From the NCBI RefSeq assembly GCF_018882445.1, contig NZ_JACVOM010000004.1:1-64000 (forward strand): a stretch of 64,000 nt of DNA, written 5' to 3'. Below the pieces are notes generated by a model. It ran no database searches, was not told the DNA's origin, and worked only from the letters and a program-made list of their open reading frames with translations. Origin of the DNA: Polynucleobacter sp. 15G-AUS-farblos. GTDB taxonomy: Bacteria; Pseudomonadota; Gammaproteobacteria; Burkholderiales; Burkholderiaceae. A program made the translations under genes and the position numbers. Positions 27,401-37,241 of the stretch are shown here, in pieces. Position 1 is the stretch's first letter. Each line of letters begins with the position of its first letter.

Positions 27401-27858
27401 GCTGGCTGAACGCTTCCTCTCACAGAAAGTTTTCCCTCGGGACGATTGCCTCTCCTGCTGAGCCTGAAATTAATCTCATCCCGTTTATTGATGTCTTGTT
27501 AGTAGTCTTGATTTTCTTGATGATCTCAACGACCTTTACTCGCTTTCAAGAACTCGCAATTACTTTACCTACCGCTAACGGTAACGAGTCTCAAGCCGAG
27601 ATAAAACAAATTCATATTGCAGTCAGTCGTGATGGCCGATTTGCTGTCAACGGCAAAGTTGCCGATCGCGCAAAGCTCAGTGCCATGCTGTCTCAAATGA
27701 GCAATCAAGGTGCATCGAGCAAAGAAACACCTAGTGCCATGCAAGTTAATATCGACGCTGATGCTAGAGCCCCTCATCAAGCAGTCATGAGCGCACTAGA
27801 GGCTGCTCGTGATGCCAATCTATCGAATATTGTGTTTAGCAGTCAAACCAAGAAATAA
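27397..27858 (+). CDS. exbD: ExbD/TolR family protein
   Basis: The 153-residue product has a short cytoplasmic lead and a single membrane helix with the conserved Asp (EINLIPFIDVLLVVLIFLMI). A periplasmic domain follows with LPTANG and VNIDADARAPHQAVMSALEAA. This Asp is essential for proton use in family members. The start overlaps exbB by 4 bp, and lpxK follows 18 bp later, so exbB-exbD-lpxK form one operon. Confidence 0.92.
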   Translation: MSWLNASSHRKFSLGTIASPAEPEINLIPFIDVLLVVLIFLMISTTFTRFQELAITLPTANGNESQAEIKQIHIAVSRDGRFAVNGKVADRAKLSAMLSQMSNQGASSKETPSAMQVNIDADARAPHQAVMSALEAARDANLSNIVFSSQTKK

Positions 27859-27876
27859 AGAAAGACAACACAGCAC

Positions 27877-28965
27877 ATGTCTTTTTCTTTCTTTCGCAAA
27901 GCACCCCGATTTTGGGAAAGACGTGGTCCAACCAGCTTACTCTTGTGGCCACTGTCTTGGATCTATGGATTCATTCTGCGCGCCCGCAAACTGATTGCCG
28001 ACTTAGGATTATTTCAGCAAGAGGCTTGCCCGGTACCAATCATCATCGTCGGCAATATACGCGTAGGTGGAACCGGCAAGACGCCGATTGTGATTGCCAT
28101 CGCTGAACGCTTAAGCCAACTTGGCTGGAAGCCCGGCATTATCAGTAGAGGTTATGGCTCCACATCACAAACAGCACCCCTACAAGTTCATAGCGATTCA
28201 GATCCATTACTGGTTGGTGATGAACCTGTCTTAATTGCCACGCGCACACAAAATCAATTTCCGATTTGGGTTTTTCCAAAACGCAAGCTCAGCATTCGGG
28301 CTTTGTTAAAGCATTCGCCTGAAGTCAACGTCATCATCAGTGACGATGGTCTTCAGCACCAAGGTTTAGTGCGTTGGCCTGCCCGCGAAGGCGGTCGTGA
28401 TATCGAACTCGTAGTCCGTGATGCAAGAGGTGAAGGAAATCGCTTTTTATTGCCTGCTGGCCCCTTACGTGAACCAGCTACGCGAGAGCGTGATGCCACC
28501 CTCTTAATGGGTAAGCAATCATCTACCCCGGTGGCAGGAATTGCGGATGAGTATTTCTTAGGGCGCAGAGCGTTTACTTTGAGCAGTACATTAGGCTTGC
28601 CTTATCAATTAATCAATCACGGCAATACTCAATCACTCGAAGCGATTGCGAATGAGTATCTGCCCAACAAAATTACTGCAGTAGCAGCTATCGGCAATCC
28701 TCAGGGCTTTTTTGATGACCTACTCAAGAACGGAATCGCGGGCAAATGCATTCCCCTCCCAGACCATGAAAAATTTACGGCCGAATTCTTTGAGTCACTG
28801 AATGCTGCTTGTATTCTCATTACTGAAAAGGATGCTGTTAAATGTGCCCACATTCAGGATGAGCGTATTTGGGTGGTGCCCATGAATTTGCAGATTTCGG
28901 ATGACTTAGCTGACTGGCTGCAATCCATCCTACAAAGACCCGATCCAAACCGTTACACTTTGTAG
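27877..28965 (+). CDS. lpxK: Tetraacyldisaccharide 4'-kinase
   Basis: LpxK phosphorylates the lipid A precursor at the 4' position on the inner-membrane face. The 362-residue product has an N-terminal membrane-associated helix, the Walker A NIRVGGTGKTPIVIAIA, ISRGYG, VGDEPVLIA and ISDDGLQHQGL with the family's acidic residues, and ITEKDAVKC near the end. It is coupled to exbBD and followed by trm112 and kdsB, as in many beta- and gammaproteobacteria. Confidence 0.96.
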   Translation: MSFSFFRKAPRFWERRGPTSLLLWPLSWIYGFILRARKLIADLGLFQQEACPVPIIIVGNIRVGGTGKTPIVIAIAERLSQLGWKPGIISRGYGSTSQTAPLQVHSDSDPLLVGDEPVLIATRTQNQFPIWVFPKRKLSIRALLKHSPEVNVIISDDGLQHQGLVRWPAREGGRDIELVVRDARGEGNRFLLPAGPLREPATRERDATLLMGKQSSTPVAGIADEYFLGRRAFTLSSTLGLPYQLINHGNTQSLEAIANEYLPNKITAVAAIGNPQGFFDDLLKNGIAGKCIPLPDHEKFTAEFFESLNAACILITEKDAVKCAHIQDERIWVVPMNLQISDDLADWLQSILQRPDPNRYTL

Positions 28966-28995
28966 TAACCACCTCTATTACGAAACTCGAACATT

Positions 28996-29172
28996 ATGGA
29001 CAAACGCCTTCTTGATATTTTGGTCTGCCCTTTATGCAAAAGTCCTTTGCATTTAGATGCAGAGAAAAAAGAGCTTATATGCAAAGCAGATCGCCTGGCT
29101 TATCCCATTCGTAATGACATCCCCGTCATGATGGTGGATGAAGCGCGTAGCTTAAGTGCAGATGAAGTCTAA
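28996..29172 (+). CDS. Trm112/YcaR family zinc-ribbon protein
   Basis: This 58-residue protein starts [17 protein letters not shown] and ends with [11 protein letters not shown]. The CPLC pair (residues 11-14) and the Cys at 29 fit the Trm112 zinc-ribbon family, with [13 protein letters not shown] as the family's second signature. In E. coli the homologue ycaR also lies between lpxK and kdsB. Bacterial members are thought to act as small partner proteins, with role unsettled. Confidence 0.93.
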   Translation: MDKRLLDILVCPLCKSPLHLDAEKKELICKADRLAYPIRNDIPVMMVDEARSLSADEV

Positions 29173-29192
29173 ATTCATTCAATCTTCATTCA

Positions 29193-29963
29193 ATGAACTC
29201 TCCATTTAAAGCCACTGATTTTTTGGTGGTGATTCCGGCAAGACTGGGATCCACTCGCTTACCCAGAAAGCCACTAGCTGACTTAGGTGGTAAGCCGATG
29301 GTCGTGAGAGTTGCAGAGCGTGCCAAACAATCCAATGCGCAAAGCGTAGTGGTTGCTACAGATTCAGCAGAGATTCAGGCGGCTTGCGATGAGCACCGCA
29401 TCGAATGCTTGCTAACAAGCCCTGATCATCCCACAGGTACAGATCGCATTGCAGAAGTTGCGCAATTACTCAAACTACCAGCAAATACCTTGGTAGTGAA
29501 TGTGCAAGGAGATGAGCCGCTCATTCCCGCGGAACTCATTAATCAAGTGGCCCAAACCTTAGCGGATAACATCAACTGTGCCATCTCCACAGTTGCAACT
29601 CCGATTGTGGATCTTGCAGAAATTGCGAACCCGAATGTAGTAAAGGTAATTCTGAATCGCGCTCAGGAGGCGCTCTATTTTTCTCGAGCACCGATTCCAT
29701 TTGTACGTGACCAAAATATAGATCTCAAGATCACCCACTTACGCCATTTAGGCATCTATGCCTATCGTGCCGATTTTCTTGAGGCTTACACTCGTTTAGA
29801 GCCTGCTCCACCAGAGCAAGCAGAAGCTTTAGAGCAACTCAGGGCGCTTTGGAATGGCTATCGAATTGCCGTGCATATTGCCCCTAAGGCGCCTCCTGCA
29901 GGGGTAGACACCCCCGAGGATCTTGAAAGAATCCGGCAAATTCTGAGTAAATCTGAATATTAG
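29193..29963 (+). CDS. kdsB: 3-deoxy-manno-octulosonate cytidylyltransferase
   Basis: KdsB activates Kdo as CMP-Kdo for LPS inner core. The 256-residue product has the nucleotide site VVIPARLGSTRLPRKPLADL, VVATDSAEI, TSPDHPTGTDRIAEV, VNVQGDEPLIP with the Mg-binding Asp, and GIYAYRADFLEAY. Length is standard. It follows trm112 closely; adk comes 87 bp later and probably has its own promoter or leader. Confidence 0.97.
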   Translation: MNSPFKATDFLVVIPARLGSTRLPRKPLADLGGKPMVVRVAERAKQSNAQSVVVATDSAEIQAACDEHRIECLLTSPDHPTGTDRIAEVAQLLKLPANTLVVNVQGDEPLIPAELINQVAQTLADNINCAISTVATPIVDLAEIANPNVVKVILNRAQEALYFSRAPIPFVRDQNIDLKITHLRHLGIYAYRADFLEAYTRLEPAPPEQAEALEQLRALWNGYRIAVHIAPKAPPAGVDTPEDLERIRQILSKSEY

Positions 29964-30001
29964 GGTTTACTTGGGGATAATCCTAGGAAGAAGTGATCTA
30001 G

Positions 30002-30715
<714 letters not shown>

Positions 30716-30770
30716 CTGATATCACCCTAAAGCAATTCAAGCAAAAGCATGGGGCATCAAATTCTCAATT

Positions 30771-30799
30771 TATCCATCGGCATAATTTGCTGATGGATA
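30771..30799. other. Stable hairpin between adk and the GT2 gene
   Basis: TATCCATCGGC (30771-30781) and GCTGATGGATA (30789-30799) pair over 11 positions (one G-U) around a 7-base loop, 56 bases after the adk stop. There is no T-run, so it would be a Rho-independent terminator only in weakened form. It might protect the adk message 3' end. Confidence 0.4.
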
Positions 30800-30841
30800 G
30801 TAAATAAGCAATATCTGAAAACTATCCCTATCCAAGCCACC

Positions 30842-31534
30842 ATGCGTCTATCTGTAATCATCCCTTGCTATAACGAAGTGAATACGATTGACACCATCAT
30901 TGATGCTGTCAATGCCGCACCATATCCAGACAAAGAAATCATCATTGTTGATGACTGCTCAAAAGATGGCACACGTAAAAAGCTAGAGTCTGATATTGAA
31001 AAATCAGGGCGGGTTAGTAAAGTGATTTATCACGAGATAAATCAAGGAAAGGGTGCCGCCCTTCGAACTGGCATAGCCGCTGCTACTGGTGACTTGGTAA
31101 TTATTCAGGATGCGGATATGGAATATGATCCCAATGAATATCCATTATTGATTGAACCTATCCTGAATAATCGAGCTGACGTTGTTTTTGGTTCGCGTTT
31201 TTTAGGTGGCAATGCACACCGTGTTTTGTATTTTTGGCATAGAGTAGGAAATGGCTTCCTAACCTTGTTATCCAACATGTTCACCAATCTCAATCTTACC
31301 GATATGGAAACCTGTTACAAGGTTTTCCGAAGAGAGATTATTCAGAGCATCCAGATTGAAGAGAATCGTTTTGGATTTGAGCCTGAGATCACTGCCAAGA
31401 TTGCCAAACTCCATTGCAGAATTTATGAAGTAGGCATTTCTTACTATGGCCGCACTTATGACGAGGGTAAGAAAATTGGTTGGCGTGACGGCGTCAGAGC
31501 CATCTACTGTATCGTCAAGTATCGCTTTAAGTAG
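30842..31534 (+). CDS. DPM1/ArnC-like family 2 glycosyltransferase
   Basis: The 230-residue product is a GT-A transferase: [45 protein letters not shown] and [15 protein letters not shown] with the metal-site DAD, then VFGSRFLGG. This resembles polyprenyl-phosphate mannose/glucose synthases. It lacks the two C-terminal helices found in ArnC/GtrB forms and ends in a basic tail. It may make a polyprenyl-phosphate sugar for the GT-C transferases elsewhere in the window. The gene converges on nrdR with 7 bp between stops. Confidence 0.85.
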   Translation: MRLSVIIPCYNEVNTIDTIIDAVNAAPYPDKEIIIVDDCSKDGTRKKLESDIEKSGRVSKVIYHEINQGKGAALRTGIAAATGDLVIIQDADMEYDPNEYPLLIEPILNNRADVVFGSRFLGGNAHRVLYFWHRVGNGFLTLLSNMFTNLNLTDMETCYKVFRREIIQSIQIEENRFGFEPEITAKIAKLHCRIYEVGISYYGRTYDEGKKIGWRDGVRAIYCIVKYRFK

Positions 31535-31541
31535 TTATAAG

Positions 31542-31988
31542 TTACTTCAACTCTTTGAGCGCGCTCTCAAAGGACTCAATATCAGCAAAGCTTCTGTAGA
31601 CCGAAGCAAAACGGATATAAGCCACCTTATCTAAGCGTTTGAGCTCACGCATTACCAGCTCACCTACGCGCTCACTTGGGATTTCTTTTTCACCTAAGCT
31701 GAGTAACTTTTCTTCAATACGCGCAATCGACTCATCAACAGAGTCTGATGACACTGGACGCTTACGCAGAGCCAACTTAATAGAACTAGCTAACTTATCA
31801 TGACTGTATTCAACACGGCTGCCATTCTTCTTTACGATTGCTGGTAGCGCTAGCTCAACTCGCTCATAGGTGGTGAAACGTTTATCGCACTTAGCGCAAC
31901 GGCGACGGCGACGAATGGTATCGCCCTCGTCAGATACCCGGGTATCTAAAACCTGGGTATCGTCGTTATGGCAAAAAGGGCAGCGCAA
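31542..31988 (-). CDS. nrdR: Transcriptional repressor NrdR
   Basis: NrdR represses ribonucleotide reductase genes in response to nucleotide levels. The 148-residue product has the zinc ribbon Cys at 3, 6, 31 and 34 and an ATP-cone domain with KDR-like [12 protein letters not shown]. The start is TTG 31988, the only start that gives the standard MRCPFC N-terminus. The leader is a purine-rich repeat (AAGAGAAGA twice) ending at the start. It lies 35 bp after glyA on the same strand, an arrangement common in betaproteobacteria. No nrd genes are in the window. Confidence 0.95.
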   Translation of the reverse strand: MRCPFCHNDDTQVLDTRVSDEGDTIRRRRRCAKCDKRFTTYERVELALPAIVKKNGSRVEYSHDKLASSIKLALRKRPVSSDSVDESIARIEEKLLSLGEKEIPSERVGELVMRELKRLDKVAYIRFASVYRSFADIESFESALKELK

Positions 31989-32023
31989 TGGGTGCTTTCT
32001 TCTCTTATCTTATCTTCTCTTAC

Positions 32024-33268
32024 TTAGCCGTAAACCGGGAAGCGCTTTGTTAACTCAGATACTTGAGCACGAACCTTAGCAATATTGTCTAGATCATGAG
32101 GATTATCTAAAACATCAGCAATAAAGTGGCCGACCTGTCTTGCTTCAGCCTCTTTAAATCCACGAGTCGTCATTGCTGGTGAGCCCAAACGAATACCACT
32201 AGTCACCATTGGTTTTTCTGGATCATTTGGAATGCCGTTTTTGTTACAAGTAATGTGTGCGTCACCCAATACTTTTTCAGCTTCTTTACCAGTCATCTTC
32301 TTGGCACGCAAATCCACCAACATCACGTGTGAATCTGTACCACCAGAAACAATCCGCAGACCACGCTCAATCAGCGTTTCTGCCAAAGCTTTGGCATTGG
32401 CAACAACCTGCTTTTGGTAACCAATAAATCCTGGTTCTTGCGCTTCTTTAAATGCGGTCGCTTTGGCAGCAATCACATGCATCAATGGACCACCTTGCAA
32501 GCCAGGGAATACCGCTGAGTTAATCGCCTTCTCATGTTCAGCCTTCATCAAGATGATGCCGCCACGAGGACCGCGCAAGCTCTTATGGGTTGTGGAAGTA
32601 ACAATGTCAGCATGCGGTACAGGGTTTGGATAAACGCCAGCAGCAATCAGTCCAGAGTAATGCGCCATATCCACCATAAAAATCGCGCCCACTTCTTTTG
32701 CTAACTTACCAATACGCTCCCAATCAATTACTAGGGAGTAAGCTGATGCACCGGCAATAATCAATTTAGGTTTGTGCTCACGCGCTAAACGTTCCATCTG
32801 CTCGTAATCAATCGCTTCGTTTTTATCAAGTCCATAAGAAATCGGATTGAACCATTTACCGCTCATATTCAATGCCATACCGTGAGTCAAGTGACCACCC
32901 TCAGCCAAGCTCATGCCCATAAAGGTATCACCTGGTTTTAAGAATGCCAAGAAAACCGCTTGGTTTGCAGATGCACCGCAATGGGGCTGAACGTTAGCAG
33001 CCTCAGCACCATAAAGCGCTTTAACTCGATCAATCGCCAATTGCTCCGCTACGTCCACGAATTCACAGCCACCGTAATAACGCTTACCTGGATAGCCTTC
33101 AGCGTACTTATTGGTCAATTGAGAACCTTGAGCCTGCATTACTGCTGGCGAGGTGTAGTTCTCGGAAGCAATGAGCTCAATATGGTCTTCTTGACGACGA
33201 TTCTCGTCCTGAATCGCTGCCCACAATTCTGGGTCGGTTTTAGATAAAGTGTTTTGACGGTCAAACAT
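32024..33268 (-). CDS. glyA: Serine hydroxymethyltransferase
   Basis: GlyA converts serine and tetrahydrofolate to glycine and methylene-tetrahydrofolate with PLP. From ATG 33268 the product has 414 residues. It has [60 protein letters not shown], and the PLP Lys in [16 protein letters not shown] frame extension to 33310 would add 14 residues, but ATG 33268 has an AGGA ribosome site and the normal start. It is divergent from tolQ. Confidence 0.97.
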   Translation of the reverse strand: MFDRQNTLSKTDPELWAAIQDENRRQEDHIELIASENYTSPAVMQAQGSQLTNKYAEGYPGKRYYGGCEFVDVAEQLAIDRVKALYGAEAANVQPHCGASANQAVFLAFLKPGDTFMGMSLAEGGHLTHGMALNMSGKWFNPISYGLDKNEAIDYEQMERLAREHKPKLIIAGASAYSLVIDWERIGKLAKEVGAIFMVDMAHYSGLIAAGVYPNPVPHADIVTSTTHKSLRGPRGGIILMKAEHEKAINSAVFPGLQGGPLMHVIAAKATAFKEAQEPGFIGYQKQVVANAKALAETLIERGLRIVSGGTDSHVMLVDLRAKKMTGKEAEKVLGDAHITCNKNGIPNDPEKPMVTSGIRLGSPAMTTRGFKEAEARQVGHFIADVLDNPHDLDNIAKVRAQVSELTKRFPVYG

Positions 33269-33332
33269 AGCGATAATCCTGGAATAGTTGAACTGCTTTA
33301 GTAAAATCAACCTACATCATACAAAATCCACC

Positions 33333-33989
33333 ATGCACACTACACAAGACCTTTCATTCCTCTCCCTAGTCCTCAATGCCAGCCTATTAGTCCAGTTCGT
33401 AATGGTGTTATTACTGAGCATGTCGGTTGCCTCTTGGACCATCATTTTCAAGAAAACGGCCATTTTGAGAGGCGTCAGAAGGGCTACAGAGCGTTTTGAG
33501 CGTGATTTCTGGTCTGGTGGCGACTTGGGCACCCTCCTCGAGGCAGCGCAACGCAATACCCGCAGTGATGCCGTTTTAGAGCGCATCTTTGAAGCAGGCA
33601 TGCAAGAATTCCTCAAAGTACATGAAATCGATGCTGCTCGTCGGGCAATGAAAGCAACCTACCAAAGGGAAATGGATCACTTAGAAGCGAATTTGCCATT
33701 TTTAGCTTCTGTCGGATCTGTCTCTCCTTACATCGGCCTATTCGGAACCGTTTGGGGAATCATGAACTCCTTCCGTGGTTTATCGAATGTACAAAATGCA
33801 ACCTTAGCTGCAGTGGCTCCCGGTATTGCAGAAGCCTTGATCGCTACAGCGATCGGTTTGTTCGCAGCGATTCCTGCAGTGGTTGCTTACAACCGCGCAG
33901 CAACCGATGTTGATCGCCTCTCGATTCGTTTTGAAACTTTTATTGAAGAGTTCACCAATATTTTGCAACGTCAAAATGCTAGTCGTTAA
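33333..33989 (+). CDS. tolQ: Tol-Pal system protein TolQ
   Basis: TolQ is the inner-membrane stator of the Tol-Pal complex used in outer-membrane constriction. From ATG 33333 the product has 218 residues, with an N-terminal helix (VQFVMVLLLSMSVASWTIIF) and two C-terminal helices. Key parts are SVGSVSPYIGLFGTVWGIMNSF and GIAEALIATAIGLFAAIPAVVAYN. A frame extension to 33288 is not preferred because it overlaps the divergent glyA promoter. It starts the tolQRAB-pal-cpoB operon. Confidence 0.96.
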   Translation: MHTTQDLSFLSLVLNASLLVQFVMVLLLSMSVASWTIIFKKTAILRGVRRATERFERDFWSGGDLGTLLEAAQRNTRSDAVLERIFEAGMQEFLKVHEIDAARRAMKATYQREMDHLEANLPFLASVGSVSPYIGLFGTVWGIMNSFRGLSNVQNATLAAVAPGIAEALIATAIGLFAAIPAVVAYNRAATDVDRLSIRFETFIEEFTNILQRQNASR

Positions 33990-34002
33990 GAAAAAATAAA
34001 TC

Positions 34003-34422
34003 ATGGCCGGCTCTTCATTACGCAAATCAAAACGTCGGGCAATGTCCGACATTAATGTGGTTCCCTACATCGATGTGATGTTGGTGCTTCTTGTTATCTT
34101 TATGGTGACAGCGCCGATGGTCAATCCTGGCGTAGTCAATCTACCGACGGTAGGCGGCGCTAAGGTGCAATCACTACCACCCGTCTTTCTGACGATTGAT
34201 GCAAATGAAAAAGTCATCGTCCGTAAAGATGGTGAGCCCGTGCAAACACTAGATAAATTTGAGCTTGGTGCTTTTGCTAGATCTCAAGCTGAGAAGTCTA
34301 CTGAGCAGCCTGTTGTCTTGGCGGCAGACAAGTCCATCAAATACGAAGTAGTAATGGATGTAATGTCTAAGCTCAAAGAGAATGGTGTTAAACGGGTTGG
34401 CTTAGCGGTAAAGAGTCAATAA
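34003..34422 (+). CDS. tolR: Tol-Pal system protein TolR
   Basis: The 139-residue product has a basic N-terminus and a single membrane helix with the essential Asp (MSDINVVPYIDVMLVLLVIF). The periplasmic domain has NLPTVGG, VVLAADKSIKYEVVMDVM and a short tail. With TolQ it forms the proton-driven motor that energises TolA. It lies 13 bp after tolQ. Confidence 0.96.
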   Translation: MAGSSLRKSKRRAMSDINVVPYIDVMLVLLVIFMVTAPMVNPGVVNLPTVGGAKVQSLPPVFLTIDANEKVIVRKDGEPVQTLDKFELGAFARSQAEKSTEQPVVLAADKSIKYEVVMDVMSKLKENGVKRVGLAVKSQ

Positions 34423-34467
34423 GAAATTCATCTTGAGCAAACGGTACTTTCCGCATCCTCATCATCA

Positions 34468-35301
34468 ATGACTAGCGCACAACTCTCCCAAAACCCATTT
34501 GGTCAACACGGACGTGATGGTCGCGGACGGCCCGCCAAACAAGAAAGCACCAAACGCGCATTTACCTTTTCATTATTTGCCCATTTAGGTCTGCTGGCTT
34601 TTTTAGTGATCGGTATTAGCTGGAATAACAGCACTCCTTCTGGAGTGGAAGTAGAACTATGGGATGCCTCACCACAAGTGGAAACTCCTCCAGCCCCAGA
34701 ACTGAAAACTGAATTCAAAGAAGAGGCGGCCGATATTGCCGTCAAGAAAAAGAAAGTAGAAAAAGAGCCTCCTAAAAAAGAGAAGGAAGTTGTCAAAGAA
34801 CAGCCCAAACAAGCAAAGGTAGTTCCTCCAAAAGAAGTGCCTAAAAAAGCTGAGCCGCCGAAAAAAGTGGAAGCACCAAAACCCGCTGCGCTCACTCCAG
34901 CACAAATCAAAGCGAATGCAGAGGCCGACAAACGCCGTGAAGCAAGTATCGCTAGCCTCCGCGGTATGGCTGCAAATGATGGCGGCACCGGAGGCGCTGT
35001 TGGTAGCGGAGTTGGCGGTGGTGGCAATGCGCCGCCTGGCTGGAGTGATAAGGTGATTAAAAAAGTGCGCTCCAATATCACCTTCAATGCCGATTCCTTT
35101 AAAGGCAATAAGCAGACCATCATTCAGGTGCGCTTAGCACCCGATGGCGCTATCCTATCTAGGACAATGACAAGTAGTAGCGGCGATAATGCATGGGATC
35201 AAGCTGTGTTGAGCGCTATTGATGCAACGCAGAGTTTGCCAAGAGATGACAACGGACAATTTCCGACATTAACACCTGAACTGAAATTAAAACCAAAGTA
35301 A
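34468..35301 (+). CDS. tolA: Tol-Pal system protein TolA
   Basis: TolA bridges the inner-membrane motor and Pal/TolB. The 277-residue product has one membrane helix (AFTFSLFAHLGLLAFLVIGI), then a charged Lys-Pro-Glu-Ala-rich linker (about residues 85-165) and a Gly-rich hinge (GGTGGAVGSGVGGGG). The C-terminal TonB-like domain has VRLAPDGAILSRTMTSSSGD and WDQAVLSAIDATQSLP. The linker is shorter than in E. coli TolA, as is usual in this group. Confidence 0.94.
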   Translation: MTSAQLSQNPFGQHGRDGRGRPAKQESTKRAFTFSLFAHLGLLAFLVIGISWNNSTPSGVEVELWDASPQVETPPAPELKTEFKEEAADIAVKKKKVEKEPPKKEKEVVKEQPKQAKVVPPKEVPKKAEPPKKVEAPKPAALTPAQIKANAEADKRREASIASLRGMAANDGGTGGAVGSGVGGGGNAPPGWSDKVIKKVRSNITFNADSFKGNKQTIIQVRLAPDGAILSRTMTSSSGDNAWDQAVLSAIDATQSLPRDDNGQFPTLTPELKLKPK

Positions 35302-35311
35302 ATATCAAAAC

Positions 35312-36616
35312 ATGATGAATTTAATCGCACGTACTTTGCAAAAAACCACTCTGATTCTGAGCGTAACAGTGCTCGGCTTATGGAGTCTTCCAAGCTTTGC
35401 GCAAATGAGTATTGAGATTACCGGTGTTGGGCAATCCCTCTACCCGATCGCCGTCATGCGCTTTAAAGACGAAAACAAATTACCTGCGAGTGTGACTGAC
35501 ATCATTCGCCAAGACCTTGCACGCAGCGGCTACTTCAAAAATACCGAAAATGGTAATGCGAGCGAGAGTGATGAAGGCACTCCAAACTACAAATCTTGGG
35601 CTGCTCGCGGTGCAGATGCTTTAGTTGTTGGATCGGTAGTACAAAAAGGCGCTGATCAATTTGAAATTCAATACAAGCTATTTGATATTCGCAAATCCCA
35701 AAGTCTTGGTGGCCTCAACATCAATTCCAGCGCAGATAATTTGCGTGCAGCTGCTCACAAAATCGCCGATGACATCATCATGAAGCTCTTAGGCGAGCGC
35801 GGCATCTTCTCTACGCGCCTGTCTTATGTCATCAAGGATGGCAAACGTTTCCGCCTCGTAATCTCTGATGCAGATGGCCAAAATATTCGTAATGCAATGT
35901 CTAGCGGTGATCCGATTATTTCTCCATCATGGTCACCTGATGGCAAGAAGGTAGCTTACGTATCTTTCGAAGATCGCAAGCCAGTGATTTACGTCCATGA
36001 ATTAGCCACTGGTCGTCGTATCGCCCTCTCTAATCAAAAGGGAAATAACAGCGCACCAGGATGGTCGCCTGATGGCAAAAAATTAGCCATCTCCCTATCC
36101 AAAGATGGCAATACCCAAATTTATGCCATCAATGCGGATGGGACAGGACTACAACGACTAACGCGCGGCACTACGATTGATACTGAGCCTCAATACTCTC
36201 CAGATGGTCGCTATATTTATTTCACAAGCGATCGTGGCGGCAATCCCCAAATCTATCGTATGAGCGCCGAAGGCGAGCAAGTTGAGGGCGCAAAACGTGT
36301 GAGCTTCAAGCAAGGCTTTGTGACATCACCGCGCATTTCTCCTGATGGAAAATACTTGGCATACATTGCCAATGTAGGCGGCGCATTCCGCCTCTACATC
36401 ATGAATATGGCGACCGGTGAGACTCAGGCATTGACCAATGGCACTACTGATGAATCTCCTTCATTTGCTGCCAATGGAAAATATGTTCTCTATTCCACCA
36501 AGGTTGGCGGCAAACGCGTATTGGCCGCAGTGTCTGTTGACGGTAATTCCAAACAGGTCTTAAGCATCCCAGGTTCTGACGTTCGTCAGCCATCCTGGGG
36601 TCCCTTCATGGATTAA
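35312..36616 (+). CDS. tolB: Tol-Pal system beta-propeller protein TolB
   Basis: The 434-residue periplasmic protein has a Sec signal ending near LPSFAQ, a TolB N-terminal domain (AVMRFKDEN, IIRQDLARSGYFK) and a six-bladed propeller. The propeller is marked by repeated WSPDGKK/ISPDGKY motifs (SPSWSPDGKKVAYVSFE, APGWSPDGKKLAISLS, EPQYSPDGRYIYFTSDR). It interacts with Pal and TolA. Two adjacent ATG codons start the frame at 35312. Confidence 0.96.
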   Translation: MMNLIARTLQKTTLILSVTVLGLWSLPSFAQMSIEITGVGQSLYPIAVMRFKDENKLPASVTDIIRQDLARSGYFKNTENGNASESDEGTPNYKSWAARGADALVVGSVVQKGADQFEIQYKLFDIRKSQSLGGLNINSSADNLRAAAHKIADDIIMKLLGERGIFSTRLSYVIKDGKRFRLVISDADGQNIRNAMSSGDPIISPSWSPDGKKVAYVSFEDRKPVIYVHELATGRRIALSNQKGNNSAPGWSPDGKKLAISLSKDGNTQIYAINADGTGLQRLTRGTTIDTEPQYSPDGRYIYFTSDRGGNPQIYRMSAEGEQVEGAKRVSFKQGFVTSPRISPDGKYLAYIANVGGAFRLYIMNMATGETQALTNGTTDESPSFAANGKYVLYSTKVGGKRVLAAVSVDGNSKQVLSIPGSDVRQPSWGPFMD

Positions 36617-36672
36617 TAAGACCGCTTTAATCCGAGCGGGTCACCCTAATTTTTATAGCAATTTAGTCATTT

Positions 36673-36692
36673 CTAACCCTCTAGGGGGTTAG
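36673..36692. other. Inverted repeat between tolB and pal
   Basis: CTAACCC (36673-36679) and GGGTTAG (36686-36692) form a perfect 7-bp stem around TCTAGG. It lies 55 bases before the pal start. It could be an attenuating hairpin or a binding site near an internal pal promoter. No poly-T follows. Confidence 0.4.
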
Positions 36693-36746
36693 AATATTGG
36701 CTATGGACGCATTATTTGGCTAATTTGTAGGAAAAAAGGAAAGTAA

Positions 36747-37241
36747 ATGAAAATCTCAATCGCACGTCGCGCCGCCACACTGGCACTCTTAGGAGCTACT
36801 GCTCTTTTGGTAGCTTGCTCATCTGGCGTGAAATTAGACGATGTTGAAGGTGCTGACGGAAAAAGTAACTTTAGTTCACAACCATGGAACGATCCTAAGA
36901 GCCCACTGTTTGAGAAAAGCGTTTACTTCGGTCTTGATGAATACACCGTTGAAACCAAGTACCAAAAAATGTTATCTGCTCATGCAGCTTATCTTAAAGC
37001 AAATACAAAACAAAAGATCATTATTCAAGGTAACACCGATGACCGTGGTACAGCTGAGTACAACTTAGCATTAGGTCAACGTCGTTCTGATGCAGTTCGC
37101 AAGTCACTGAACTTGATGGGTGTTTCTAATGATCAAATGGAAGCAGTCAGCTTTGGTAAAGAAAAACCAAAAGCAGATGGTAATAATGAAGCGGCTTGGG
37201 CAGAAAATCGCCGTGCTGACATTGTTTACATCTCTAACTAA
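36747..37241 (+). CDS. pal: Peptidoglycan-associated lipoprotein Pal
   Basis: The 164-residue product has a lipoprotein signal with lipobox LLVAC (Cys 24), a short linker, and an OmpA-like domain with YFGLDEYTV, IQGNTDDRGTAEYNLALGQRR and ENRRADIVY. It anchors the outer membrane to peptidoglycan as part of Tol-Pal. A strong AAGGAAAG ribosome site fits a highly expressed lipoprotein. It overlaps cpoB by 1 bp (TAATG). Confidence 0.97.
   Translation: MKISIARRAATLALLGATALLVACSSGVKLDDVEGADGKSNFSSQPWNDPKSPLFEKSVYFGLDEYTVETKYQKMLSAHAAYLKANTKQKIIIQGNTDDRGTAEYNLALGQRRSDAVRKSLNLMGVSNDQMEAVSFGKEKPKADGNNEAAWAENRRADIVYISN

Noticed and set aside
34503..35123. 206-residue open frame on the minus strand opposite tolA
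   Set aside because: It is the reverse of the Lys/Pro/Ala-rich tolA linker, giving a Phe/Ser/Gly-rich low-complexity product with no motif. tolA is certain.
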